NCBI RefSeq assembly: GCF_018739865.1
Contig: NZ_JADOER010000003.1
Span: 1-64,000 of the forward strand
Direction of reading: 5' to 3'
Source of the DNA: Leptothoe kymatousa TAU-MAC 1615
Lineage (GTDB): Bacteria > Cyanobacteriota > Cyanobacteriia > Phormidesmidales > Phormidesmidaceae
Length of the DNA stretch: 64,000 bases
The position numbers were made by a program, and so were the translations under genes. This document shows positions 18,851 through 26,939 of this stretch, one piece after another. The notes beneath the pieces were generated by a model, which had not been told where the DNA came from, ran no database searches, and saw only the letters and a list, made by a program, of their open reading frames with translations. Each line of letters begins with the position of its first letter. The stretch's first letter is position 1.

Positions 18851-19369
18851 TTGGCGCTGATCCTGACCCAAGAACATATTGAGCGCATGCAAGCCCATGC
18901 AGCACAAGCCTATCCCCACGAGGGATGCGGGTTGCTGGTGGGGACGTTCGCCCCTGAAACCGAGGAAAAGTCCTTGGTAAAGCTGGTGCTGCTAGAGAAC
19001 GCTTGGGCAGCCGACGTTGCCGCTGCATTGGCAGAGCGCGGTCAGCCCCAGGCTGCCGCCATGACCAAAGCCCGTCGATACTGGATCGATCCCCAAGAGT
19101 TATTGGCCACCCAACGCCAAGCGAGGGAAGACGGACTGAGCATTATTGGGGTCTATCACTCCCATCCCAACGCTGAGGCTGTGCCCTCGGAGTGCGATCG
19201 CGAACTAGCCTGGTCCACCTACTCCTACATCATTGTCTCCATCCGCAACGGTATCGCTGTCGATCTACAAAACTGGCAGCTAGATAACAATCATCAATTC
19301 CAACCTGAACCCATGAAAATCGCCCCCGCATCAGCGGCTCGGGATCGAATGCCGCTTTTGTCGTCCTGA
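18851..19369 (+). CDS. JAMM/MPN-family metallopeptidase (Mov34/PAD-1 type)
   Basis: About 172 residues. The zinc-protease motif is complete: Glu in PHEGCGLLVG, then H-x-H-x7-S-x2-D in HSHPNAEAVPSECD. Bacterial members remove C-terminal tails or peptide conjugates from ubiquitin-like sulfur carriers and act in cysteine or cofactor sulfur metabolism. Its partner here is the MoeB-rhodanese gene 71 bp downstream. The start is uncertain. An open frame begins at 18761 inside murF, but homologues begin near LILTQEH, so TTG at 18851 is used; ATG at 18887 would cut into the domain. The substrate is unknown because no ThiS/MoaD-like carrier gene is adjacent. Confidence 0.85.
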   Translation: MALILTQEHIERMQAHAAQAYPHEGCGLLVGTFAPETEEKSLVKLVLLENAWAADVAAALAERGQPQAAAMTKARRYWIDPQELLATQRQAREDGLSIIGVYHSHPNAEAVPSECDRELAWSTYSYIIVSIRNGIAVDLQNWQLDNNHQFQPEPMKIAPASAARDRMPLLSS

Positions 19370-19440
19370 AACCACCATCACTGCTTATCGTGGTGTTGAC
19401 ACCAACTCATTCCCACTTTTTCTCTGTTCTTTAAGGAACC

Positions 19441-20613
19441 ATGCTGAATCCTAATCTGGATGACATCCAATTAACCAAAGAGGACTATGAACGCTACTCG
19501 CGGCATTTAATTTTGCCCGAGGTCGGTGTTGATGGCCAAAAACGACTCAAAGCCGCCAGTGTATTATGCATCGGCACCGGTGGCCTGGGTTCCCCACTAA
19601 TTCTCTACCTAGCAGCGGCGGGCATCGGTCGCATCGGCCTGGTTGATTTTGATGTGGTGGACTATTCCAACCTCCAGCGCCAAATCATCCACGGCACCTC
19701 CTGGGTCAATAAGCCCAAGATCGAATCGGCCAAAAATCGTATCCTGGAAATCAATCCCCACTGCCAGGTTGATCTCTACAACACCCGTTTAAGCTCTGAC
19801 AATGCCCTAGAGATTTTTGAACCCTACGACATTGTTGTTGACGGCACCGACAACTTCCCCACCCGCTACCTGGTGAACGACGCCTGCGTTCTACTCAACA
19901 AACCCAACGTTTACGGGTCTATTTTCCGATTCGAAGGTCAGGCCACCGTCTTTAATTACGAAGAAGGCCCCAACTACCGCGATCTATACCCCGAGCCCCC
20001 ACCGCCGGGGCTGGTGCCCTCCTGTGCCGAAGGGGGCGTTCTAGGCATTCTGCCCGGTATCATCGGCGTCATTCAAGCCACCGAAACCATCAAAATCATT
20101 CTAGGAGAAGGCAATACCCTCAGCGGGCGCTTATTGCTATATAACTCCCTGGATATGTCCTTCCGGGAACTCAAACTGCGGCCTAACCCAGTACGTCCCG
20201 TGATTGAAGAACTGATTGACTATGAAGAATTTTGCGGCATCCCAGATGCCCAAGCAGCGGAGGCCGAACAGCAAGCAGCCATGACAGAAATGAACGTCAC
20301 TGATCTAAAAACCTTGATCGACAGCGGTAGCGACGATTTTGTACTACTGGATGTGCGCAATCCCAATGAATACGAGATTGCAAAAATTCCTGGTGCCGTG
20401 CTAGTTCCTCTATCTGAGATTGAAAACGGCGCTGGCGTAGAAAAAGTACGTGAGCTCGTGAATGGTCATAAACTGATTGCCCACTGCAAGATGGGTGGTC
20501 GCTCTGCCAAAGCACTGGCCATCCTTAAGGATGCTGGCATTGAAGGCACTAATGTCACCGGCGGCATCCTAGCCTGGAGTCGAGAGGTGGATCCGTCAGT
20601 TCCCCAATATTAA
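19441..20613 (+). CDS. moeB: MoeB/ThiF-type adenylyltransferase fused to rhodanese
   Basis: A 390-residue E1-like enzyme. The Rossmann ATP site is GTGGLGSPLILYLAAAGIG, followed by the conserved DFDVVDYSNLQRQ. The adenylated substrate region has GTDNFPTRYLVND and the catalytic-loop Cys in PSCAEGGVLG. A C-terminal rhodanese domain (about 290-390) has active-site Cys in HCKMGGRS. This arrangement activates the C-terminus of a MoaD/ThiS-like carrier and loads sulfur on it. The two CxxC zinc motifs usual in E. coli MoeB are absent: only FCG remains where the second would lie. The upstream JAMM gene on the same strand suggests a shared sulfur-carrier pathway; which carrier is not visible. Confidence 0.93.
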   Translation: MLNPNLDDIQLTKEDYERYSRHLILPEVGVDGQKRLKAASVLCIGTGGLGSPLILYLAAAGIGRIGLVDFDVVDYSNLQRQIIHGTSWVNKPKIESAKNRILEINPHCQVDLYNTRLSSDNALEIFEPYDIVVDGTDNFPTRYLVNDACVLLNKPNVYGSIFRFEGQATVFNYEEGPNYRDLYPEPPPPGLVPSCAEGGVLGILPGIIGVIQATETIKIILGEGNTLSGRLLLYNSLDMSFRELKLRPNPVRPVIEELIDYEEFCGIPDAQAAEAEQQAAMTEMNVTDLKTLIDSGSDDFVLLDVRNPNEYEIAKIPGAVLVPLSEIENGAGVEKVRELVNGHKLIAHCKMGGRSAKALAILKDAGIEGTNVTGGILAWSREVDPSVPQY

Positions 20614-20722
20614 GCGCCAGAAACGATGCCGCTGCTGATGTAGAAAAGTAAGCGTTCTGCACAACTCTCTCAGAGGCAGAATGCGATTGATGACATCAGC
20701 AACGGCATCAAAAAATTAGGGT

Positions 20723-20794
20723 CTAAACCAAAGTGTTGACTTTGAGGAGAGACACTTTGGTTTAGTGTGTTTTCCATTAGGAATACACACTAAA
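20723..20794 (+). promoter_or_regulatory. Two overlapping, mutually exclusive hairpins before yqeY-like gene
   Basis: Hairpin 1 is a perfect 14-bp stem (20723-20736 with 20752-20765, 15-nt loop). Hairpin 2 is a perfect 10-bp stem (20761-20770 with 20785-20794, 14-nt loop). The right arm of the first shares 20761-20765 with the left arm of the second, so both cannot form fully. There is no T-run. This could be the moeB 3' end, an mRNA-processing signal or a leader switch for the gene at 20833. Confidence 0.45.
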
Positions 20795-20832
20795 CTACCA
20801 AGCACTGTCACCATTCACACCCCTTATACCCA

Positions 20833-21294
20833 ATGTCTCTTAAAGACCGCATCAGCGACGAAATTAAAGCCGCCATGAAGGCTCGCGATAAGGTTCGTCT
20901 AGAAACCGTTCGTGGAATTAAAAAAGTTATCCTTGAAAAGGAAACAGAAGTACGGCCTAAGGGGCAAGATGCCCTGACGCCCGAGCAAGAAATCGAAGTT
21001 GTTACACAGCTCGCAAAACAGCGTAAAGACTCGATCGAACAATATAAAAAAGCTGGGCGTGACGATCTTGCCGAAAAAGAAGCGCAGGAACTAGCCATTC
21101 TGCAAGAATATTTGCCTGAACAAATGTCTGACGCAGATATCGAAGCCGCCATTGATGAGATCATTGCCCAAACCGGTGCCAGTGGCCCCCGCGAGATGGG
21201 TAAAGTGATGGGACCGGCAATGAAAAAAATGAAAGGTAAGGCCGACGGAGCTAAGGTTCAGGCCTTGGTCAAATCTAAATTAGCAGGCAGCTAG
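20833..21294 (+). CDS. GatB/YqeY domain protein
   Basis: A 153-residue protein beginning MSLKDRISDEIKAAMKARDK, with the YqeY pattern: ETVRGIKKVILEKE, LAKQRKDSIEQYKKAGR, QELAILQEYLPEQMSD and GPREMGKVMGPAMKKMKGKADG. The C-terminal part resembles the tRNA-interacting tail of GatB amidotransferases. The molecular function of free YqeY proteins is not settled, though a tRNA-related role is assumed. Full family length. A leader of about 220 bp with two competing hairpins separates it from moeB. Confidence 0.95.
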   Translation: MSLKDRISDEIKAAMKARDKVRLETVRGIKKVILEKETEVRPKGQDALTPEQEIEVVTQLAKQRKDSIEQYKKAGRDDLAEKEAQELAILQEYLPEQMSDADIEAAIDEIIAQTGASGPREMGKVMGPAMKKMKGKADGAKVQALVKSKLAGS

Positions 21295-21442
21295 TTACGT
21301 TGATTTTTCATTTAGGAGGAATTTTTAAGTCTTCCCTCAATGAAATCCAAATTCATTAGGGGCAGTTCCTGAGGCTGCCCTGCTATACCAAACGCTACCA
21401 AGCAACCAACCACAATCACCACATTGCTCTACCCAAGATAGT

Positions 21443-22336
21443 ATGGGGATTCTCATTTCAGCAGTCCTACCTATCGCCCTGATTGCCTTGGTGGGAATAT
21501 GTTTGGGAAAAACGTTTTCGCTAGAACGGCAAACCCTGGCAAAGCTCAGCATCTATGCCCTAGTACCGGCATTAGTACTACATAGTTTAGCGAACACCAC
21601 ACTAGAACTCGGAAATGCGATCGCAATTCTCATCGCCTTCCTACTCAACACCGCCCTGCTTTACCTCATTGCCCATGGCCTTAGCCAATTCCTAGGGTTC
21701 TCATCGGATGAGAAAAAGAGTTTAATCGCCACAACAATTTTTGCCAACGTCGGCAACATGGGCCTGCCCTTCATTCTCTTTTCCTTAGGAGAAGCCGGTT
21801 TGGAGCGAGCCATTGTCTATTTGGTGGGTTCTAGCCTAATGACCGCCAGCGTTTTTCCCATTGTGCTAAAAGGTGACGGCATTGCCAAAGGCTTACGCTA
21901 TACCCTATGTTTGCCCGTGCTGTGGGCTGCGATCGCAGGTATTCTTCTACAAAGCACCAACACAACCCTGGCAGTCCCCCTAGATCGAGGCATCACCCTC
22001 CTCAGCGACGGTGCCATTCCTGTCGCCCTACTAATGTTAGGCATTCAGCTATCAGAAACCCCATTTGTCTTTGGCCGTTATGAACTCCTAGGCGCCGGAC
22101 TGCGACTGATCATCTCTCCCCTATTAGCCTTTAACATTGCAAATTTAGTAGGGCTAACGGCACTGGATCGACAAGTTGTTGTTTTACAAGCAGCCATGCC
22201 AGTCGCTGTAAATTCACTTATTTGGGTCACCGAATTGGGCGGAGACACGGTGCGCGTCGCCAGAACAATTGTCGTCTCCACCCTGCTCAGCCTCGGCACT
22301 CTACCCGTCGTCCTATGGCTGAGCAGTCGCGGATAA
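21443..22336 (+). CDS. AEC-family transporter (auxin-efflux-carrier type)
   Basis: A 297-residue inner-membrane permease with about ten hydrophobic segments. Typical features are LPIALIALVGICLGK at the N-terminus, ANVGNMGLPFILF in the middle and AAMPVAVNSLIWV near the C-terminus, as in bacterial AEC carriers. Substrates in bacteria include malate and other organic anions; none can be assigned here. The stop is 3 bp from the convergent ribF stop, so the two transcripts must overlap. Confidence 0.92.
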   Translation: MGILISAVLPIALIALVGICLGKTFSLERQTLAKLSIYALVPALVLHSLANTTLELGNAIAILIAFLLNTALLYLIAHGLSQFLGFSSDEKKSLIATTIFANVGNMGLPFILFSLGEAGLERAIVYLVGSSLMTASVFPIVLKGDGIAKGLRYTLCLPVLWAAIAGILLQSTNTTLAVPLDRGITLLSDGAIPVALLMLGIQLSETPFVFGRYELLGAGLRLIISPLLAFNIANLVGLTALDRQVVVLQAAMPVAVNSLIWVTELGGDTVRVARTIVVSTLLSLGTLPVVLWLSSRG

Positions 22337-22339
22337 CCC

Positions 22340-23368
22340 TCAATTCAATGTCCGGCGAGCCAGCTCACAATCCCGTGCAATTTGCTCCTTTAACAAGTCT
22401 AGAGAATCAAATTTTCGCTCTGGTCGAATAAAACTCTCTAAACTCACTGTCAAAGTTTTGCCATACAAATCGTCTTGCCAATCAAATAAATGAACTTCCA
22501 CACTTAGATCTTGGCCAGCAACCGTCGGGCGGTTACCAATGTTCATTACCCCCAAAACCGGTTGTTGATCCGGCAAAATACCAAATGCTCTGACGCTGTA
22601 CACCCCCTGGCGAGGAATAAACTTATCGATCGGCAATTTCAGATTAGCGGTGGGAAAGCCAATGGTGCGCCCCAATTGTTTACCAGGCACCACCAAGCCC
22701 GTAATCGTATACGGACGCCCCAGCAGCTGATTAGACTTAGCCAGCTCACCGTCAATCAATGCTTGCCGGATACGGGAACTGCTAATGCGCCCCTGCACAT
22801 CATTTTGCAACGGCACAATGGTCACCGGAATCTGATGCTGGGTGGCAATTTCCCTCAGTAAATTGGCATCGCCCCCGCGACCCTTGCCAAAATGAAAATC
22901 ACTCCCCACGCTAATGTGGGTGGCTTGCAGATCCCGCAGCAAAATCCGTTCCACAAACGCCGTCGCATCGAGGTTGGCCAGCTCCGCATTAAACGGTAGT
23001 AGCACCAACTGGTCCACCCCCAAACAGGCGAGCTGGCGGCTTTTTTCTTCCAATGGTGTTAGCAATGGCCGCGCCGCGCCAGAAAAAAATTCTTTGGGAT
23101 GGGGAAAAAAGGTCACCACCGAAGCCCAGTCATGCGGCCCAGAGGCATCCACCTGATCAAAAGTCGCTGTGCCAGGCAAATCGCTATAGCCCGAGGCAGA
23201 AGACGACTGCAAACACATGTCGTCAGACAGCTCTAGGGAGGGCAAACCGCCTTTGTGGGTCAAAACAGGCTCAATGACACGCTGGTGGCCAAGGTGCACA
23301 CCATCAAAATTACCAAGCGCTATCTTAGTCGGCCTTTTTGCCGATGTAGGAGATGAAGTAATCCACAC
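22340..23368 (-). CDS. ribF: Bifunctional riboflavin kinase / FAD synthetase
   Basis: A 342-residue RibF. The N-terminal nucleotidyltransferase domain has LGNFDGVHLGHQRVI and later FHFGKGRGG and SSSRIRQAL. The C-terminal riboflavin kinase has GRTIGFPTANL, GVMNIGNRPT and VHLFDW. It makes FMN and FAD from riboflavin in the cytoplasm. An extra Ser-rich stretch of about 40 residues sits between the first helix and VVTFFPHPKEF, making the protein longer than the usual 305-320. The start is GTG; no in-frame ATG lies upstream. It follows cupS on the same strand by 67 bp, and FMN/FAD supply is not obviously linked to CO2 uptake. Confidence 0.95.
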   Translation of the reverse strand: MWITSSPTSAKRPTKIALGNFDGVHLGHQRVIEPVLTHKGGLPSLELSDDMCLQSSSASGYSDLPGTATFDQVDASGPHDWASVVTFFPHPKEFFSGAARPLLTPLEEKSRQLACLGVDQLVLLPFNAELANLDATAFVERILLRDLQATHISVGSDFHFGKGRGGDANLLREIATQHQIPVTIVPLQNDVQGRISSSRIRQALIDGELAKSNQLLGRPYTITGLVVPGKQLGRTIGFPTANLKLPIDKFIPRQGVYSVRAFGILPDQQPVLGVMNIGNRPTVAGQDLSVEVHLFDWQDDLYGKTLTVSLESFIRPERKFDSLDLLKEQIARDCELARRTLN

Positions 23369-23435
23369 GCTTTACATTCTGACACGAAACCCTAGAAACA
23401 AGCAGAATGAATAGGGATTACTTTGCCCCCCATCC

Positions 23436-23837
23436 CTATCCCATCAGGATAACGGTATCAATCACATGGACAATACCATTGCTCGCCTCAATATCCGCCG
23501 CTATCACCGAGGCATTTTTAACCTCCAGCGGACTGTGGCAACGAATGGGAATCGGTGAACCCTCTAAAGATATTAGTTCTGAAGTATCTGCCAATTGTGC
23601 ACTGGTCCAGCGACCAGCGACCACATGATAAGCCAGGATTCTGGCCAATTGAGGCGGATTTTGCACCAAATTGTTGACCGTATTGGGGGGCAGCTTTGCA
23701 AACGCATCGTCATTGGGAGCAAACACGGTAAACGGCCCATGGCCTTGCAAGGTTTCTACTAAATCGGCAGCTTTCACCGCAGCTACCAATGTTTCAAATC
23801 CAGGGTTGTCTATAGCAATATCAACTATTGTTGCCAT
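23436..23837 (-). CDS. cupS: Fasciclin (FAS1) domain protein, CupS subunit of NDH-1MS
   Basis: A single FAS1 domain of 133 residues: [39 protein letters not shown] and [11 protein letters not shown]. There is no signal peptide, unlike secreted fasciclin proteins. CupS, the small subunit of the low-CO2-induced NDH-1MS complex, has a fasciclin-like fold. The order ndhF3-ndhD3-cupA-cupS is the known operon (sll1732-sll1735 in Synechocystis). This gene sits exactly in the cupS position, 85 bp after cupA. Identification therefore rests on fold, cytosolic form and synteny; a generic FAS1 protein remains possible. Confidence 0.8.
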   Translation of the reverse strand: MATIVDIAIDNPGFETLVAAVKAADLVETLQGHGPFTVFAPNDDAFAKLPPNTVNNLVQNPPQLARILAYHVVAGRWTSAQLADTSELISLEGSPIPIRCHSPLEVKNASVIAADIEASNGIVHVIDTVILMG

Positions 23838-23922
23838 GGTTACTCAAGAAAAACTGCAATACTTCTGGTGAGATCCGTCTATTGGTCTCTCCAATGATTT
23901 TTACTCTCCCTGCTGGGCCACG

Positions 23923-25212
23923 TTACCGATAATCCGACACCTGAATATCTCGCAAGCGCGCCTCTGGGCGTGTCAAACGATCCATCTGCTGCTCAAAAAA
24001 TTGGCGATTGGCCAATAAATGCTCTGGATTAGGATCGTCCAGGGGATAGTAAAGGGCCGCACGCAGCGCTTGAATCACCGCTGATGTCACGTTGTACATA
24101 GAGCGCTGAAACGTAATGCCTAACTGAATCAGCTGATCGTCTTCCCCACGGCAGTGCTGCTGGTAATAGTCCTCCAGATATGGGGGCAGAAAGCGCAGCA
24201 TATCGTGCATCAGCAAGGTGGGGGGAATGCCCGCACTACCCACCGGAAATACATCTGCATAGAGAATGCCGTAGTGGAAATCAGCCTGATCGCGGGGAAC
24301 CTGGTTCAGCTGTGCATCATAGGATTTAGTGCCTCGGAAGGGTGTGGTCCGATAGAAGATTGCCTCTACATAGGGCAGCGCAGCCTCATAGAGCCAAGTA
24401 AAACCAGCGGACTTCGGAATAATTGCAAAACACTCATCCCCAACATACACATGGTGATAAATGGGACGTCCTGCCACCGCAAAGATGCCATTGACTAAAA
24501 AGTCCATGGCATCGGGGACACCTTTGAAACCGCCTTCGTCATAGATATCCGACATTTCAAAAAAGACCGGAGCCATGACTTCCCAAAACAACCCCAGATT
24601 GGCATAGTAAGACGCCTGCCGTACCTGTTCCAAAAACATCTCTGGAAACAGCTTGTACAGCCCCAACATGGCAATATTGCCCTTGAAATAAGCCTTAATT
24701 GCTTTATCTGCCGCTGTCTTATACTCCTCGGTGTAGAGGTAGGCATTAAATTTCGGATTAATGTCTTCATGCCAAAACATGGACCGCATGCAGGCTTCTG
24801 CAAACTCCATATTGATCCGGTCATGGCCCAGGTGGTGCAACAGTCGGGGCCAGCGACGACCCGATGCGCCCTGATCGATAAACTCCGTGAGTTCAGGATG
24901 CGCTTCCCCGCGCCCGCGCCAGATTCTTAATGAAGACCGATCGCCAGAGTAGGTATTGTGGCGATCCAAGTATTTTTTAGACAGAAAATACTTAAAAAAC
25001 GGCAGTGGCTGCAAAAAGACCCGTTCGCCAATGTACAACAAGTCTCGCCAATAAAAGTCCATCGGCACTGCATAGGCTTTATAGATCCCGATAATCTGCA
25101 TCAGATTTTCGGGAGTATCCGGCAGCATCGACCCACCCGCTTCCAACCGATGAATGACATCAGCATGGGGATGAGTAGACGGAGGCAATGAGGTAGACAT
25201 TGTTGTAGACAT
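23923..25212 (-). CDS. cupA: CO2 hydration protein CupA/ChpY
   Basis: A 429-residue member of the ChpX/ChpY (CupA/CupB) family, unique to cyanobacterial NDH-1 complexes for CO2 uptake. Recognisable segments are AVPMDFYWRDLLYIGERVFL, HHLGHDRINMEFAEACMRSMFWH and SAGIPPTLLMHDMLRFLPPYL. The protein is peripheral on the thylakoid cytoplasmic face and is proposed to hydrate CO2 to bicarbonate, driven by NDH-1 electron flow, with conserved His and Cys residues as candidate zinc ligands. Assignment to CupA rather than CupB rests on the downstream cupS-like gene. The first codons encode a Met/Ser/Thr-rich repeat with two possible ATG starts (25212 and 25200). Confidence 0.92.
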   Translation of the reverse strand: MSTTMSTSLPPSTHPHADVIHRLEAGGSMLPDTPENLMQIIGIYKAYAVPMDFYWRDLLYIGERVFLQPLPFFKYFLSKKYLDRHNTYSGDRSSLRIWRGRGEAHPELTEFIDQGASGRRWPRLLHHLGHDRINMEFAEACMRSMFWHEDINPKFNAYLYTEEYKTAADKAIKAYFKGNIAMLGLYKLFPEMFLEQVRQASYYANLGLFWEVMAPVFFEMSDIYDEGGFKGVPDAMDFLVNGIFAVAGRPIYHHVYVGDECFAIIPKSAGFTWLYEAALPYVEAIFYRTTPFRGTKSYDAQLNQVPRDQADFHYGILYADVFPVGSAGIPPTLLMHDMLRFLPPYLEDYYQQHCRGEDDQLIQLGITFQRSMYNVTSAVIQALRAALYYPLDDPNPEHLLANRQFFEQQMDRLTRPEARLRDIQVSDYR

Positions 25213-25243
25213 AATCCTTACCCAAACAAAAAAGAATCACGTA

Positions 25244-25266
25244 GGTTGGGTTCATCGCTACCAACC
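25244..25266. repeat. Short inverted repeat between ndhD3 and cupA
   Basis: GGTTGG at 25244-25249 pairs with CCAACC at 25261-25266 across an 11-nt loop, and a further AACCCAAC follows near 25295. The motif GTAGGTTGGGTT is a common interspersed element in cyanobacterial genomes. It is probably a repeat remnant, not a terminator, because it sits inside an operon and lacks a T-run. Confidence 0.4.
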
Positions 25267-25305
25267 CACACATTATCCACTGAAAAACTTACGCAACCCA
25301 ACAGG

Positions 25306-26835
25306 TTAATCGAGCAGAGGCGTCGCGCTACTGGCATCTCCCAACAACAAATCACCCATATCCTCTAGAGTCACCGTTTGGGTGCCAGGCACAATCTCAA
25401 TTGCCTGAATGGCGGTTGGCTCACTCCAGCGAAACAACCAGTTGGGCTGCACCCCTAGGGCAATAATGACAATGACTAGCACCAGGGCAGGGGCTTTCTC
25501 ATTGAAAGACACCTTTGGGAAATAGGCTCGCTGATTATCCAACCGTCCAAAACAGGTACGGTTCAACAAAATCACAAAATACACCGCTGTTAAACCAGTG
25601 CCGACAATGCCCACCAGGGCCTGCCATGGAAACACGCGATAGCTGCCCTGAAATACGGCAAACTCAGCAGCAAAACTCACCAATCCAGGAATACCTGCAC
25701 TGGACATCGCCCCTAACAACAAGGTCGCACTCACAAATGGCAAGCCCCGCACCGGATTCATCAAACCATTGAGCTGGTCTAGCTCACGACTGCCCACCTT
25801 CGCTTCAATCAGACCCACTAGATTAAACAAAATTGCCAACACCAGACCATGGGCCACCATTTGAGCAATGCACCCTGACAAACTCAAATCGTTCCCGGCG
25901 GCGGTCCCTAGCAAGACATAGCCCATGTGACTCACAGAGCTATAGGCCACCATACGCTTAATATCCCGCTGTACGATGGCCAAAAATGCGCAGTAAATAA
26001 TAGTCATGGCTGCCCAGATTGCAATCCAGGGGGCAATCACCGCCCACCCATCGGGCAGCAGACTAAAACCAAACCGCAACAAGCCGTAGGTCCCTAGCTT
26101 TGCTAGCACACCACCCAACATAATGGCCACTGGCGTAGAAGCTGCCACATAGGTATCGGGCAACCAGGTATGTAGCGGTACCATGGGAACCTTGATGCCA
26201 AACCCGATGGCAAAGGGCACTAGCAGTAGCACCTGCCACTGCAACGACAAATTGGTTTCTGCTAGGGCCGCATAGCTAAAGTCTTCCGCCCCACCTAGCC
26301 ATAGCAACCCAAAGCCACCCACCAAGATCAAAGCACCGGAAATGGCGGTGTAAATCAAAAACTTAGTGGCCGCATAGCTGCGTCGTTCACCACCCCAGAT
26401 ATTGATCAGCAAATATAGGGGAATCAGACAGGCTTCATAGAACAAAAAGAACAACAGAAAGTTCTGTGCCAAAAACGCCCCTGAAATAACGCTGCTGGTC
26501 ATTAGCATCAAGCTATAAAACAGGCGAGGACGTTCTACATCAGGTCGGGCACTGTAGATCGCAATCCAAGTCAGAAGCGTGTTGAGCGCCACCATCAGCA
26601 ACCCCAACCCGTCTATGCCCAGCTCATAGTTAAGACCGAGAACTGGCAACCAAGCCGCTGACTCTCCCCACTGGAAGGAGCTATTACCAAGGTCAAACTG
26701 GCTAAACAACCAAATATTCCATAACAGGGGAATGCCTGCCCCCCAAAGGGCTACTAGCTTTGCCTTGGTGGCAGGAAAGAGAAGTATGGCCAGGGCCCCC
26801 AGCAGCGGCAGGCCTATGAGGAGAGTTAACATCAT
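25306..26835 (-). CDS. ndhD3: NAD(P)H dehydrogenase (NDH-1) subunit D3
   Basis: A 509-residue, polytopic MrpD/NuoM-like antiporter subunit with about 14 hydrophobic segments. Diagnostic stretches are YEACLIPLYLLINIWGG, KVPMVPLHTWLPDTYVAA and KRMVAYSSVSHMGYVLLG. These carry the conserved Glu, Lys and His residues of the proton channel. Being co-oriented with ndhF and cupA identifies it as the D3 paralogue of the inducible CO2-uptake complex rather than the respiratory D1/D2 forms. It begins 104 bp after the ndhF3 stop. Confidence 0.94.
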   Translation of the reverse strand: MMLTLLIGLPLLGALAILLFPATKAKLVALWGAGIPLLWNIWLFSQFDLGNSSFQWGESAAWLPVLGLNYELGIDGLGLLMVALNTLLTWIAIYSARPDVERPRLFYSLMLMTSSVISGAFLAQNFLLFFLFYEACLIPLYLLINIWGGERRSYAATKFLIYTAISGALILVGGFGLLWLGGAEDFSYAALAETNLSLQWQVLLLVPFAIGFGIKVPMVPLHTWLPDTYVAASTPVAIMLGGVLAKLGTYGLLRFGFSLLPDGWAVIAPWIAIWAAMTIIYCAFLAIVQRDIKRMVAYSSVSHMGYVLLGTAAGNDLSLSGCIAQMVAHGLVLAILFNLVGLIEAKVGSRELDQLNGLMNPVRGLPFVSATLLLGAMSSAGIPGLVSFAAEFAVFQGSYRVFPWQALVGIVGTGLTAVYFVILLNRTCFGRLDNQRAYFPKVSFNEKAPALVLVIVIIALGVQPNWLFRWSEPTAIQAIEIVPGTQTVTLEDMGDLLLGDASSATPLLD

Positions 26836-26939
26836 CGCTGTTAATCAGTTACAAGGGGTTTATTAAAGACTTTGAGAACAACTATTCTTTAGAGTTTTTT
26901 GGACACTAAGGGCAAAACGGAACCCCTAAAGGCAAAAAA

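Noticed and set aside
25244..25266. Terminator between ndhD3 and cupA
   Set aside because: The stem is only 6 bp, has no T-run and would split a known operon; it looks like a common cyanobacterial short repeat.
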